From the NCBI GenBank assembly GCA_017622155.1, contig JAGARS010000063.1, positions 1-7,361 of the forward strand: a stretch of DNA of 7,361 nucleotides, written 5' to 3'. Under the pieces are notes generated by a model that saw only the letters and a list, made by a program, of their open reading frames with translations, did no database searches and had not been told where the DNA came from. This document shows positions 1 through 6,597 of this stretch, one piece after another (position 1 is the stretch's first letter; every line of letters starts with the position of its first letter). The stretch is from Peptococcaceae bacterium (GTDB taxonomy: Bacteria > Bacillota > Peptococcia > Peptococcales > Peptococcaceae). Position numbers and translations under genes: made by a program.

Positions 1-240
1 ACTCCCGCGTTGCCACCTACATTGCAAAGCATAAACAGCCTTGCCACTCGAACAGCTGTAAAGGGCTTACCCTGTCGACTCATCGCCGACGGCTCAGAAA
101 GTGGACCACCTGACGCTCCAACCGGTTTTCACCTACCACCGGCTCTCTGGCTGACAAATGTCATTGGAACAGAAAAGGCTTTGTTTTCGTCATTGCCATA
201 ATATCATGTACACTTATCATGTACATTTGTTTGTAATAAT
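1..240 (-). promoter_or_regulatory. T-box riboswitch leader, probably serine-tRNA responsive (partial)
   Basis: A T-box leader binds a specific tRNA and, when that tRNA is uncharged, forms an antiterminator that lets transcription enter the downstream gene. On the minus strand the conserved T-box core GGTGGCAACGCGGG lies at 17-4. A typical Stem I apical part lies at 148-121, with AGAGAG followed by the pairing CCGGT/ACCGG. The lower stem is partly visible through GACG/CGTC pairing. The bulge reads UGGC, which would pair with a tRNA ending GCCA (discriminator G). The best specifier candidate is UCC (Ser) at 105-103, just before ACTTTCTGAGCC; bacterial tRNA-Ser has discriminator G, so the two agree. 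UGG (Trp) a little upstream is the main alternative. GUC (Val) and UUC (Phe) fit the UGGC bulge badly. The terminator and regulated gene lie off the left edge. The T-box class is secure; the amino acid is inferred. Confidence 0.9.
202..225 (-). repeat. 11-bp direct repeat forming a 5'-end hairpin in the T-box RNA
   Basis: TATCATGTACA occurs twice, at 202-212 and 215-225. Because TGTACA is self-complementary, the same stretch also forms an inverted repeat, ATGTACA/TGTACAT (206-212 with 220-226), with a 7-base loop. In the minus-strand transcript this lies about 14 to 35 bases from the predicted start, before Stem I. It could be a 5' stabilising hairpin or an operator; neither role is shown. 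Confidence 0.5.
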
Positions 241-246
241 AGATTC

Positions 247-274
247 ATTATAGCACTATCTAAAAATAATGCAA
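247..274 (-). promoter_or_regulatory. Sigma-A promoter of the T-box transcript
   Basis: On the minus strand, TTGCAT (274-269) and a perfect TATAAT (252-247) are separated by 16 bases. Reading the -35 as CTTGCA would give 17. Transcription should start near 240, about 90 bases upstream of the Stem I apical motif, as expected for a T-box leader. It points away from the nuclease gene, so the two units are divergent. Confidence 0.8.
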
Positions 275-310
275 GAGCTTTTTTGAGAAAAGTATGAAGA
301 TTCGCAGAAG

Positions 311-337
311 TTGAAGATTCTGTATCGGTGTCTTCAA
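311..337. repeat. Short inverted repeat in the divergent spacer
   Basis: TTGAAGA (311-317) and TCTTCAA (331-337) are perfect 7-base inverted repeats around a 13-base loop. No T-tract follows on either strand, so this is not a convincing terminator. The rest of 276-414 is AT-rich and holds no gene, RNA or promoter that I can support. Confidence 0.3.
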
Positions 338-414
338 TGCCATAGTATACAACAATCGAGAATCTGTTTATTGGATTAAATTACAAAATATATTTTTAAT
401 TTACAAAAATGATA

Positions 415-443
415 TAGACAAACAGTTAAATGCGTTGTAAAAT
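415..443 (+). promoter_or_regulatory. Promoter of the Rpn nuclease gene
   Basis: TAGACA (415-420) and TAAAAT (438-443) each match the sigma-A consensus at five of six bases and are spaced by 17. The start would be near 450, giving a leader of about 93 bases. A TATAAT at 492-497 is a rival -10, but it has no recognisable -35 at the right distance. Confidence 0.6.
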
Positions 444-529
444 AAATCCAGTTCCTATATGCTTATAAATATTTTAGGCAAAGTTGAAATATATAATACG
501 CGTTCGTTTATGAAACAAAACTTGTTAAT

Positions 530-536
530 GGAGGTG
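530..536 (+). promoter_or_regulatory. Ribosome binding site fixing the nuclease start at 543
   Basis: GGAGGTG lies six bases before the ATG at 543. The longer in-frame ATG at 459 has no Shine-Dalgarno. It would also add 28 residues ahead of MPANREYKDSVF, which resembles the usual start of Rpn-family proteins. Confidence 0.85.
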
Positions 537-542
537 CTGTCT

Positions 543-1394
543 ATGCCAGCCAACAGAGAATATAAAGATAGTGTATTTTCTCTTTATTTGAGTAATCCAG
601 AGCGTTTGATTGATGTGTATAACGCTGTGGCTAAAACCAATTATCCATTGGATACTCCTGTGGAAATTAATACACTTACCAATGTGTTGTATAAAAATCA
701 ACTCAACGATTTGTCTTTTGTATTGGATAATCAGTATGTTGTACTCATTGAACATCAATCGACTATCAATGATAATATGGCGTTACGTTTGTTATTATAT
801 TGTGCCAGAGTGTACGAAAAAATGTTAAAGAAGTGTCCGGTACATAAGCGAATGCGGGTAAAAATACCTGTACCAAAATTTATCGTATTATATAATGGTA
901 AAGCGGATTACCCAGAGTATAGTGTACAAAAATTATCAGAATCTTTTAAGGTGGAGCAGGAAAATCCGGCGTTGGAGTTGAAAGTAGAAGTGTACAATAT
1001 CAATTATGCCAAATCGCCGGAATTGATTGAACGCAGTGAAATCTTGAAGGATTATAGCTTGTTTGTGCAAAAGGTGCGTGACTTTGAGGCAGGAGATTCT
1101 GTACAGGATGAGCATACACTGGAAAGAGCAATTGCAACGGCAATTCGATATTGTATTGAGCATGATATTATGGCAGAGTTTTTAGAAACACATGGAAGTG
1201 AGGTGTCGAATTTGCTTTTAGAAGAATGGGATATGGATGAGGCATTAAAAGATGCAAAAGAAGAAGGAAAAGAGGAAAAACAGCAGGAGCTGATTCGGCA
1301 GTTCAGCAAGATTAATACACCGGAGCAGATTGCTGAAACATTGCAGGTATCGGTAGAGTATGTACTGGATATCTTGAAAGATAAGCCGATGTAA
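543..1394 (+). CDS. Rpn-family PD-(D/E)XK nuclease / putative transposase
   Basis: This 283-residue protein looks like a full-length member of the Rpn (recombination-promoting nuclease, 'putative transposase') family, cytosolic DNA endonucleases of the PD-(D/E)XK fold. In Escherichia coli Rpn proteins promote RecA-independent recombination, and some act in phage defence. The core is visible as D56 in NDLSFVL and, on the next strand, E70-H-Q72 in VVLIEHQST, the family's E-x-Q form of the catalytic motif. A helix, MALRLLLYCARVYEKMLK, follows at about 79-96. The strand KFIVLYNG is near 112-119. The C-terminal part (about 205-283) is charged and helical, with KEEGKEEKQQELIRQ and then TPEQIAETLQVSVEYVLDIL, which resembles a degenerate helix-turn-helix tail. 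The gene is clearly AT-richer than the trk genes downstream. It has its own promoter and terminator and no cognate neighbour, which suggests an independently acquired unit. The family call is strong; the biological role is not shown. Confidence 0.88.
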   Translation: MPANREYKDSVFSLYLSNPERLIDVYNAVAKTNYPLDTPVEINTLTNVLYKNQLNDLSFVLDNQYVVLIEHQSTINDNMALRLLLYCARVYEKMLKKCPVHKRMRVKIPVPKFIVLYNGKADYPEYSVQKLSESFKVEQENPALELKVEVYNINYAKSPELIERSEILKDYSLFVQKVRDFEAGDSVQDEHTLERAIATAIRYCIEHDIMAEFLETHGSEVSNLLLEEWDMDEALKDAKEEGKEEKQQELIRQFSKINTPEQIAETLQVSVEYVLDILKDKPM

Positions 1395-1427
1395 ACGAAG
1401 CATGTGAGGTAATTTTATAAAGAAATT

Positions 1428-1473
1428 TGAGCGTATTTGTTGGAATTTGTTCTGATAAATACGCTTTTTCTTT
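1428..1473 (+). terminator. Rho-independent terminator after the nuclease gene
   Basis: AGCGTATTT (1430-1438) pairs perfectly with AAATACGCT (1457-1465). Wobble and Watson-Crick pairs can extend the stem inward to a loop of about 6 bases at 1445-1450. The run TTTTTCTTT follows directly. It separates the nuclease unit from trkA, and its T-tract runs into the -35 box of the trkA promoter. Confidence 0.85.
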
Positions 1474-1499
1474 GCATTCTGGATGAACAATGATATAAT
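1472..1499 (+). promoter_or_regulatory. Promoter of the trkA-trkH-trkH operon
   Basis: TTGCAT (1472-1477), a 16-base spacer and a perfect TATAAT (1494-1499) preceded by TGA make an extended -10 promoter. Initiation near 1506 leaves a leader of about 57 bases ending in GAGGGGTG (1548-1555). That is too short for a ydaO-type c-di-AMP riboswitch, which controls some Firmicute potassium transporters, so no such control is visible. Confidence 0.8.
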
Positions 1500-1562
1500 G
1501 AAAAGATAATGGGAAAACTATGCAGTAAAAAATATTAATAACCTTGTGAGGGGTGATATACA

Positions 1563-2900
1563 ATGAAAGCGATTATCATAGGTGCTGGGAAAATCGGCTT
1601 TAATATTGCGCAGACTTTGTCGCAGGAAGGCCACGATGTATATGTGGTGGAAAAGGATGAGGATCGTCAGCAGGTTGTGGCGGAGAATCTGGATGTGCAG
1701 GCGGTACTGGGCAATGGTGCCGACTCGGCGCTTTTGGAAAGTATTGATATTGAGGACGCGGATTTGCTGGTGGCAGTGACGGAAAGTGATGAACTGAATC
1801 TGCTGGCGTGTATGCTGGCAGGGCAGTATGGTGTGGAGAAAACCGTTGCCCGTGTGCGTAAGCCGGAGTATGACCATAATAACAAGCTGATGCAGAATCC
1901 GGCTTTGAATGTAGATTTGGTGATTAATCCGGAGCGGGTAGCGGCTGCGGAAATTGCCAAGATTATTACTGTGCCGGAGGCGGTGGATGTAAACTATTAC
2001 GCCGAGGGGAAAATTATGCTGCTGGAGCTTTTGATAGAACACGACAATCCGGTGGTTGGCAAAGCATTGAAAGACATTCATGGTGAATATCATTTTCTGG
2101 TAGCGGCAATTCTGCGCGGGGATGATTTGATTATTCCGCGCGGGGATGATTTGATTCTGGAGGAAGACCGCGTATTTATTATCGGGCGTACCGATCAGAT
2201 GCGTGAAATTGAAAAATATCTGGGCTTTCAGCGCCGTACAGTGCATTCGGTAATGATGCTGGGCGGCAGCCGTGTGGCGTTTTATCTGGCACAGCTATTG
2301 GAAAAACGTGGTCTGGAAGTGAAGATTATCGAAAAAGACTACAAACATTGCAAAGTGCTGGCAGGGGAGCTGGACGAGGCCATTATTCTGAATGGTGATG
2401 GCAGTGATATTGATCTTCTGCAGGATGAGGGCGTGCAGGATACAGATATGTTTATTGCACTTACAGAAGATGACCGCCTGAACATTCTGGTATCTTTGAT
2501 GGCGAAACGTCTGGGCGCGAAAAAAACCATCGCACAGGTACGCCGGTCAGATTATCTGCCTTTAATCGAAGCGGTAGGTATTGACATTGCCATCAGTCCG
2601 CGATTGCTGACAGCGGAAGCTGTATTGCGGTTTGTGCGTAATAGTGAATTTTTGTCTATCAATGTGCTGGAGCAGGGTTCGGCAGAGGTATATGAAATTA
2701 TTCTGACGGAGCAAATGAAGCGAATGATTCATCAGCCGATTCGTACTCTTGGCTTGCCGAAAGGCATTCTGATTGGAGCGTTGTTCCGCAACAACGATGC
2801 CATTATTCCTTCGGGGAACGATATACTGGAGCCGGGAGACCGCATTATTATTTTTGCGGCGGCTTCTATGGTACGCAAAGTAGAACATTTTTTACGTTAA
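1563..2900 (+). CDS. trkA: Trk potassium uptake regulatory subunit TrkA
   Basis: TrkA is the cytosolic ring protein that binds NAD(H) or adenine nucleotides and gates TrkH potassium channels. The 445 residues have the full two-copy layout: RCK_N at about 1-120, RCK_C at about 140-220, a second RCK_N at about 227-345, and a second RCK_C at about 362-445. The first Rossmann motif is intact (G7-A-G9-K-I-G12, with acidic E30 ending the second strand, and GNG at 50-52). The second reads GGSRVA at 234-239, so two of the three usual glycines are Ser and Ala, while E257 and NGDG (277-280) remain. Nucleotide binding may therefore differ between the two halves. The start has a strong Shine-Dalgarno, GAGGGGTG, seven bases upstream. 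The gene is followed after 12 bases by trkH, so the products are probably made together. Length and domain order are normal for the family. Confidence 0.96.
   Translation: MKAIIIGAGKIGFNIAQTLSQEGHDVYVVEKDEDRQQVVAENLDVQAVLGNGADSALLESIDIEDADLLVAVTESDELNLLACMLAGQYGVEKTVARVRKPEYDHNNKLMQNPALNVDLVINPERVAAAEIAKIITVPEAVDVNYYAEGKIMLLELLIEHDNPVVGKALKDIHGEYHFLVAAILRGDDLIIPRGDDLILEEDRVFIIGRTDQMREIEKYLGFQRRTVHSVMMLGGSRVAFYLAQLLEKRGLEVKIIEKDYKHCKVLAGELDEAIILNGDGSDIDLLQDEGVQDTDMFIALTEDDRLNILVSLMAKRLGAKKTIAQVRRSDYLPLIEAVGIDIAISPRLLTAEAVLRFVRNSEFLSINVLEQGSAEVYEIILTEQMKRMIHQPIRTLGLPKGILIGALFRNNDAIIPSGNDILEPGDRIIIFAAASMVRKVEHFLR
2114..2156 (+). repeat. Perfect 19-bp direct repeat inside trkA
   Basis: GCGCGGGGATGATTTGATT occurs at 2114-2132 and again at 2138-2156, a 24-base period. 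It encodes RGDDLIIP followed by RGDDLILE in the first RCK_C domain. The family normally has an alternating pattern ending in IIPxGD here and the domain is not longer than usual, so this is similarity within a normal-length segment, not an inserted copy. Confidence 0.9.
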
Positions 2901-2912
2901 GGAGAACATGCC

Positions 2913-4454
2913 ATGCAAAAAAGCTATGTGTGGAGCAGTGTAGGTGCCATGCTGATGCTGTTGGGTATGATGATGACAATACCGGCAGCAGCAGGGCTAT
3001 ACTATAGAGAAACTGAATATGTGGCTTTTTTGCTCAGTGCCGGCGCTGCAGTGCTTGCAGGTTCTTTGCTGTATTTTTTCTGCAAACCGAAAGATAAAAA
3101 ACGCAAACGTCTGCATATGAAAGATGGGTATGCCATTGTCACATATGGCTGGCTGGCGGCTGTATTTTTAACGATGATTCCTTATCTTTTGACCGGAACG
3201 GTACATTCTGTCACCGATGCATTTTTTGAGGCGGCATCCGGGTTTACCATGACCGGGGCGACGGTTTTGTTTGATGTGGAGAGTCAGGCGCGGTGTGTGC
3301 TGCTGTGGCGCAGCATGACCCAGTGGCTTGGCGGCATGGGCATTCTGATTATGTTTGTGGCGCTGCTGAATGGCCAGAATCAAGGCTCTTTGCAGCTGTT
3401 CCGTGCGGAAGGGCTTGGTGCAGCCAAACAGAAAGTTCATCCCAAAACGCTGGAAACAGCAGCAGGGCTGGGGCTGATTTATCTGTTTCACACAGCTGTG
3501 GTGGTGGTACTGTATGCTGTGTGCGGTATGGGGCTGTTTGATGCTGTAAATCACGGTTTAACAGTAATTTCTGCCGGCGGGTTTTCTACAAAGACAGCCG
3601 GAATTGGTGCTTTTGACAGTGCAGCGATTGAATGGGTAACAATTGCGGCATTGATTTTGACCGGCATAAACTATACGTTGTTTATCCATGCATGGCACAA
3701 TAAAAGCTTGCGAGAGTTTCGGGACAGTATGGAGCTGCGCATCTATATGGGGCTGCTTTTTGCAGCATCTGTTGTGGTGATTGCTATGATTGCTCCGGGG
3801 TATGACGGCAGCTGGGCAGATGCTGTGCGACATGGTGTATTTCAGGTAGTATCTATTGTCACCACAGGCGGATTTGTATTATGCGATGTGGAGCAATGGG
3901 TTGTGCCGGCACAGCTGATTATCATTCTGCTGATGCTTTCCGGTGCGTGTGCAGGGTCAATAAGCGGCGGCATTAAAATAGACCGCCATATTATTCTGCT
4001 GCAGAAATCTGTGCAGGAAATTCGAAGATTTTTACATCCCAATCTGGTGACACGGCTGAAATCCAATCACCAGCTGCTGGATGATGATGTGGTGCTCAGT
4101 GTCAGTACGTATTTCTATATTTATGTGGCATTGCTGGTGCTGGGCGTGGCGGTGCTCAGTATGTGCGGTATAGAGCTGCCAGGGGCTTTGACTGCGGCTA
4201 TGAGCTGTCTGGGCGGGATTGGTCCTGCAATCGGGATTGGTTCGTCTGCTGTATATTATGGAGCACTGCCGGAAGTGGCTAAATGGCTGCTCGGCATTTT
4301 GATGCTGGTTGGCCGCCTGGAAGTATATGCAGTATTGGTGCTGATTCATCCGTTTCACAGAAAAATGCGGGAAAGTGAACGGATGCTGTCGTTGGAAACT
4401 ATGGAGAGAGATGGCGTAATAGAGCCGTTTGTGAGAGATTATGATGAAGACTAA
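2913..4454 (+). CDS. trkH: Trk potassium channel subunit TrkH, first copy
   Basis: TrkH is the integral-membrane potassium-translocating subunit, a homodimer of four M1-P-M2 repeats gated by TrkA. This 513-residue protein shows the family's hydrophobic segments, beginning at about 8-30. Its four filter loops are SGFTMTGATV (109-118), SAGGFSTKTAG (220-230), VTTGGFVLCD (316-325) and CLGGIGPAIG (432-441). The gating-loop region LSGACAGSISGG is at 342-353, and GRLEVYAVLVL (467-477) is the usual last-helix signature. The fourth loop has GG and PA where many TrkH proteins read N-V/I-G-P-G. About 30 charged residues extend past the last helix. Start: AAGGAG (2899-2904) overlaps the trkA stop and sits eight bases before the ATG. 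Its last 14 bases overlap the next trkH, so translation is probably coupled. Confidence 0.95.
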   Translation: MQKSYVWSSVGAMLMLLGMMMTIPAAAGLYYRETEYVAFLLSAGAAVLAGSLLYFFCKPKDKKRKRLHMKDGYAIVTYGWLAAVFLTMIPYLLTGTVHSVTDAFFEAASGFTMTGATVLFDVESQARCVLLWRSMTQWLGGMGILIMFVALLNGQNQGSLQLFRAEGLGAAKQKVHPKTLETAAGLGLIYLFHTAVVVVLYAVCGMGLFDAVNHGLTVISAGGFSTKTAGIGAFDSAAIEWVTIAALILTGINYTLFIHAWHNKSLREFRDSMELRIYMGLLFAASVVVIAMIAPGYDGSWADAVRHGVFQVVSIVTTGGFVLCDVEQWVVPAQLIIILLMLSGACAGSISGGIKIDRHIILLQKSVQEIRRFLHPNLVTRLKSNHQLLDDDVVLSVSTYFYIYVALLVLGVAVLSMCGIELPGALTAAMSCLGGIGPAIGIGSSAVYYGALPEVAKWLLGILMLVGRLEVYAVLVLIHPFHRKMRESERMLSLETMERDGVIEPFVRDYDED

Positions 4455-5958
4455 ACGTAAAGGCAATGCGGTGTGGCATACCATAGGCAAGCTGATTGTC
4501 ATTGTGGCTTGCAGTATGGTATTTCCGCTGGTTACAGCATTTATATATAAAGAACCGTGTGGCAGTGCTTTTGCCATTATGCTGCCGATTACACTGGGAA
4601 TCGGTGTGTTTTTGCTGCAGTGTTTTCGTCCTATAGGCAAAGTGCATCTGCAGACACGAGATGGTGCATTTATCGTTACATTCGGGTGGATTTTTGCAGC
4701 TGTATTAGGGATGTGCCCGTATCTGATTGCCGGTACATTTGATAGTGCGGCAGATGCATTTTTTGAGGCGATGTCCGGGTTTGCCACGGTAGGGGCATCG
4801 GTATTAGACGATTTGGATAATGCACCGAAAGCCATTCTGATGTGGCGCAGCGTAACGCACTGGCTGGGCGGCATGGGGATTATCGTATTGTTCGTGGCAC
4901 TGATGGCAAATATGGGTGCCAATGCGATGCAGATTTTTAAAGCAGAGGCAGCGGGTCCTGTAAAAGATAAACTGCAGCCGAAACTGGCAGATAGTGCCCG
5001 TATTTTGTGGATCCTTTATCTGGTCAACACAGCAATCACTTTTGCAGTGCTGTATGTGTGCGGCATGAATGGGTTTGATGCCTTGAATCATGCTTTTTCT
5101 GTGGTGGCTACCGGCGGGTTTTCCACCAAAACAGCCAGCATAGGGTTTTACGACAGCGCCCTCTTGCAATGGGCGATGACAGGCTGTATGTTTATGGCGG
5201 GGATTAACTATGCCTTGTTCTTTTATTTGTATCGTACACGCTCTTTGCGCTGTTTCAAAGACAGCATTGAGTTTAAGGTATATCTGGCAGTTACGGTGCT
5301 GGCGATTGTGTTAATCACCGGCAGCAATGTTGTGCAGGAGCCGCAGAATGTGTGGACAGCTATGCGGTACGCGGCATTCCATGTGACATCCATTCTCACC
5401 ACTACCGGATTTGTGTGTTATGATTATGAGCTTTGGGTGCCGGGTGCAAAGTTTGTACTGCTGGCGCTGATGTTTTCCGGTGCCTGTGCAGGTTCCACCA
5501 CATGTGGATTTAAGATTGACCGTCATATCATTCTGGCAACGCGTATGTACCATGAAGTACAGCGGTTTTTGCATCCGCATATGGTGCGCACTGTAAAAGC
5601 GAATCAGAAACAGCTGTCGGAGCAGGTGGTGCATACGGTTACCACATTCTTTTATTTGTTTATCATGATTACGCTGGTGTCCACTTTTATACTGTGCTGC
5701 ATGGGTATGGACATGCTTTCGGCATTTACCGGGGCATTAAGCTGTCTGGGCGGCGTAGGCCCTGCATTAGGCATATTGGGGCCGGCAGAATCGTTTTCAG
5801 CAGCACCGGCAGCAGCCAAATGGCTGTTTAGTGCATTAATGCTCATCGGCCGTCTGGAAATTTTCACAGTGCTGGCGGTCTTCTGGCCGGATAAACACAG
5901 ACATTTGTGGTATAAAAAAATAAAAGTAACCACAGAGGCGGAAACCATACAGTTTTAA
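4441..5958 (+). CDS. trkH: Trk potassium channel subunit TrkH, second copy
   Basis: This is a second, diverged TrkH of 505 residues directly behind the first. Filter loops are SGFATVGASV (112-121), TGGFSTKTASI (224-234), LTTTGFVCYD (319-328) and CLGGVGPALG (435-444). GACAGSTTCGFKIDRH (347-362) corresponds to the gating loop, and LIGRLEIFTVLAVF (468-481) ends the core. By eye it matches the first copy closely around the loops and poorly in the outer helices, so the duplication is not recent. Loop 1 (T-V-G) and loop 3 (TTTGF) differ from the first copy (M-T-G and TTGGF). The start is ATG at 4441, or 4444 in the same frame. Only a weak GAGAG lies upstream, within the first trkH, so translation probably depends on ribosomes finishing that gene. 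It shares the single upstream trkA. Confidence 0.94.
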   Translation: MMKTKRKGNAVWHTIGKLIVIVACSMVFPLVTAFIYKEPCGSAFAIMLPITLGIGVFLLQCFRPIGKVHLQTRDGAFIVTFGWIFAAVLGMCPYLIAGTFDSAADAFFEAMSGFATVGASVLDDLDNAPKAILMWRSVTHWLGGMGIIVLFVALMANMGANAMQIFKAEAAGPVKDKLQPKLADSARILWILYLVNTAITFAVLYVCGMNGFDALNHAFSVVATGGFSTKTASIGFYDSALLQWAMTGCMFMAGINYALFFYLYRTRSLRCFKDSIEFKVYLAVTVLAIVLITGSNVVQEPQNVWTAMRYAAFHVTSILTTTGFVCYDYELWVPGAKFVLLALMFSGACAGSTTCGFKIDRHIILATRMYHEVQRFLHPHMVRTVKANQKQLSEQVVHTVTTFFYLFIMITLVSTFILCCMGMDMLSAFTGALSCLGGVGPALGILGPAESFSAAPAAAKWLFSALMLIGRLEIFTVLAVFWPDKHRHLWYKKIKVTTEAETIQF

Positions 5959-6043
5959 AAATGGTGTAAAGATTATGCAGACCGGTATCGGTATAAAATA
6001 AAAATTTCTGCCGCAAGCTACTCTTGAAATCATGCTTATGATG

Positions 6044-6052
6044 AAAGAGGTG
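6044..6052 (+). promoter_or_regulatory. Ribosome binding site favouring a TTG start at 6059
   Basis: AAAGAGGTG lies six bases before an in-frame TTG at 6059. The upstream in-frame ATGs at 6032, 6038 and 6041 have no recognisable Shine-Dalgarno. Starting at TTG gives MAKIRQEFLIYSFLGW, so the first membrane segment begins near the N-terminus as is usual in this family. Confidence 0.65.
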
Positions 6053-6058
6053 CGGGCA

Positions 6059-6550
6059 TTGGCAAAGATCAGGCAGGAATTTTTGATTTACAGCTTTCTG
6101 GGCTGGGTTTTGGAAAACTGTTTTAATAAAGTAACTGTGGGTACATTTATCAAGCCAAACTTTTTGTACGGGCCGGTGAAACCCATGTATGGATTTGGCG
6201 GCGTGCTTTTGGCAAGAAGCTTTGAAAAGAATCCAAAGCATTTTTTATCAGCCTCCATTGTGATTCCCCTTGCGGTGGAATGGTGCAGCGGCAAATGGCT
6301 GGATACACGGTATCATTTAAAATACTGGGATTACAGCAAGGAAAAAGTACAGCTAGGCGGATATATTTGCTTCAAATTTGCAATCTGCTGGGTAGTGCTG
6401 GCACAAGTTGTAGTGCGTTTGATTCAGCCGCTTCTGAACCGATGGCTAAATCTGACGGGGCAGTTGGCAATATGGCAGAGGCTGTTCCGCAGCTTTCTTC
6501 TGGATTGTGCAGTAACATTGTATCAGCGGGAGAAAGCATTAGCGAAATAG
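6059..6550 (+). CDS. DUF1113/CmpB-type membrane protein (PF06541, 'putative ABC transporter permease')
   Basis: I recognise the family pattern but no function is established for it; the 'type IV ABC transporter' label is historical, and no ATPase gene is adjacent. With the TTG start the protein has 163 residues. Signatures in order are YSFLGWVLE (11-19), NFLYGPVKPMYGFG (34-47), IPLAVEW (69-75) and YWDYSKEKVQLGGY (89-102). The last corresponds to the family's W-D-Y-S..N-x-x-G block, with Q98 and G101 near the usual N and G. Hydrophobic stretches are at about 8-22, 43-52, 63-78 and 103-125, so it should be an inner-membrane protein with about four segments. It follows the second trkH by 100 bases with no convincing terminator or promoter between, and precedes the YebC-like gene by 47 bases. 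It may be cotranscribed with trk. Starting at the ATG of 6032 would add nine residues. Confidence 0.78.
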   Translation: MAKIRQEFLIYSFLGWVLENCFNKVTVGTFIKPNFLYGPVKPMYGFGGVLLARSFEKNPKHFLSASIVIPLAVEWCSGKWLDTRYHLKYWDYSKEKVQLGGYICFKFAICWVVLAQVVVRLIQPLLNRWLNLTGQLAIWQRLFRSFLLDCAVTLYQREKALAK

Positions 6551-6597
6551 ATTCAAGTATTGTGTGAACAACGAAACAGAAAGATACAGGTGACAAT

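Noticed and set aside
10..201. 63-codon open frame on the plus strand
   Set aside because: It is antisense to the T-box leader, lacks a ribosome binding site, and its sequence is explained by the conserved RNA motifs.
311..337. Inverted repeat as a terminator for either divergent unit
   Set aside because: It has no T-tract on either strand and lies upstream of both divergent promoters' transcripts, so it has nothing to terminate.
459..542. Upstream ATG extending the nuclease by 28 residues
   Set aside because: There is no Shine-Dalgarno at 459, while GGAGGTG sits at proper spacing before 543, and the added residues do not resemble the family N-terminus.
1500..1562. c-di-AMP (ydaO) riboswitch ahead of trkA
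   Set aside because: The predicted leader is only about 57 bases and shows no ydaO-like conserved elements.
1518..2246. 242-codon open frame on the minus strand opposite trkA
   Set aside because: It is a shadow of trkA codon use. The product has no recognisable domain and is unusually rich in His, Gln and Arg, and the trkA frame is beyond doubt.
4032..4922. 296-codon open frame on the minus strand across the trkH junction
   Set aside because: It lies opposite two clear trkH coding regions, has low-complexity composition, and shows no start signals or family motifs.
5981..6000. Possible terminator or promoter between trkH and the CmpB-type gene
   Set aside because: ACCG/CGGT is only a 4-bp stem with no T-run after it, and the TATAAA-like box at 5992 has no -35 partner at suitable spacing.
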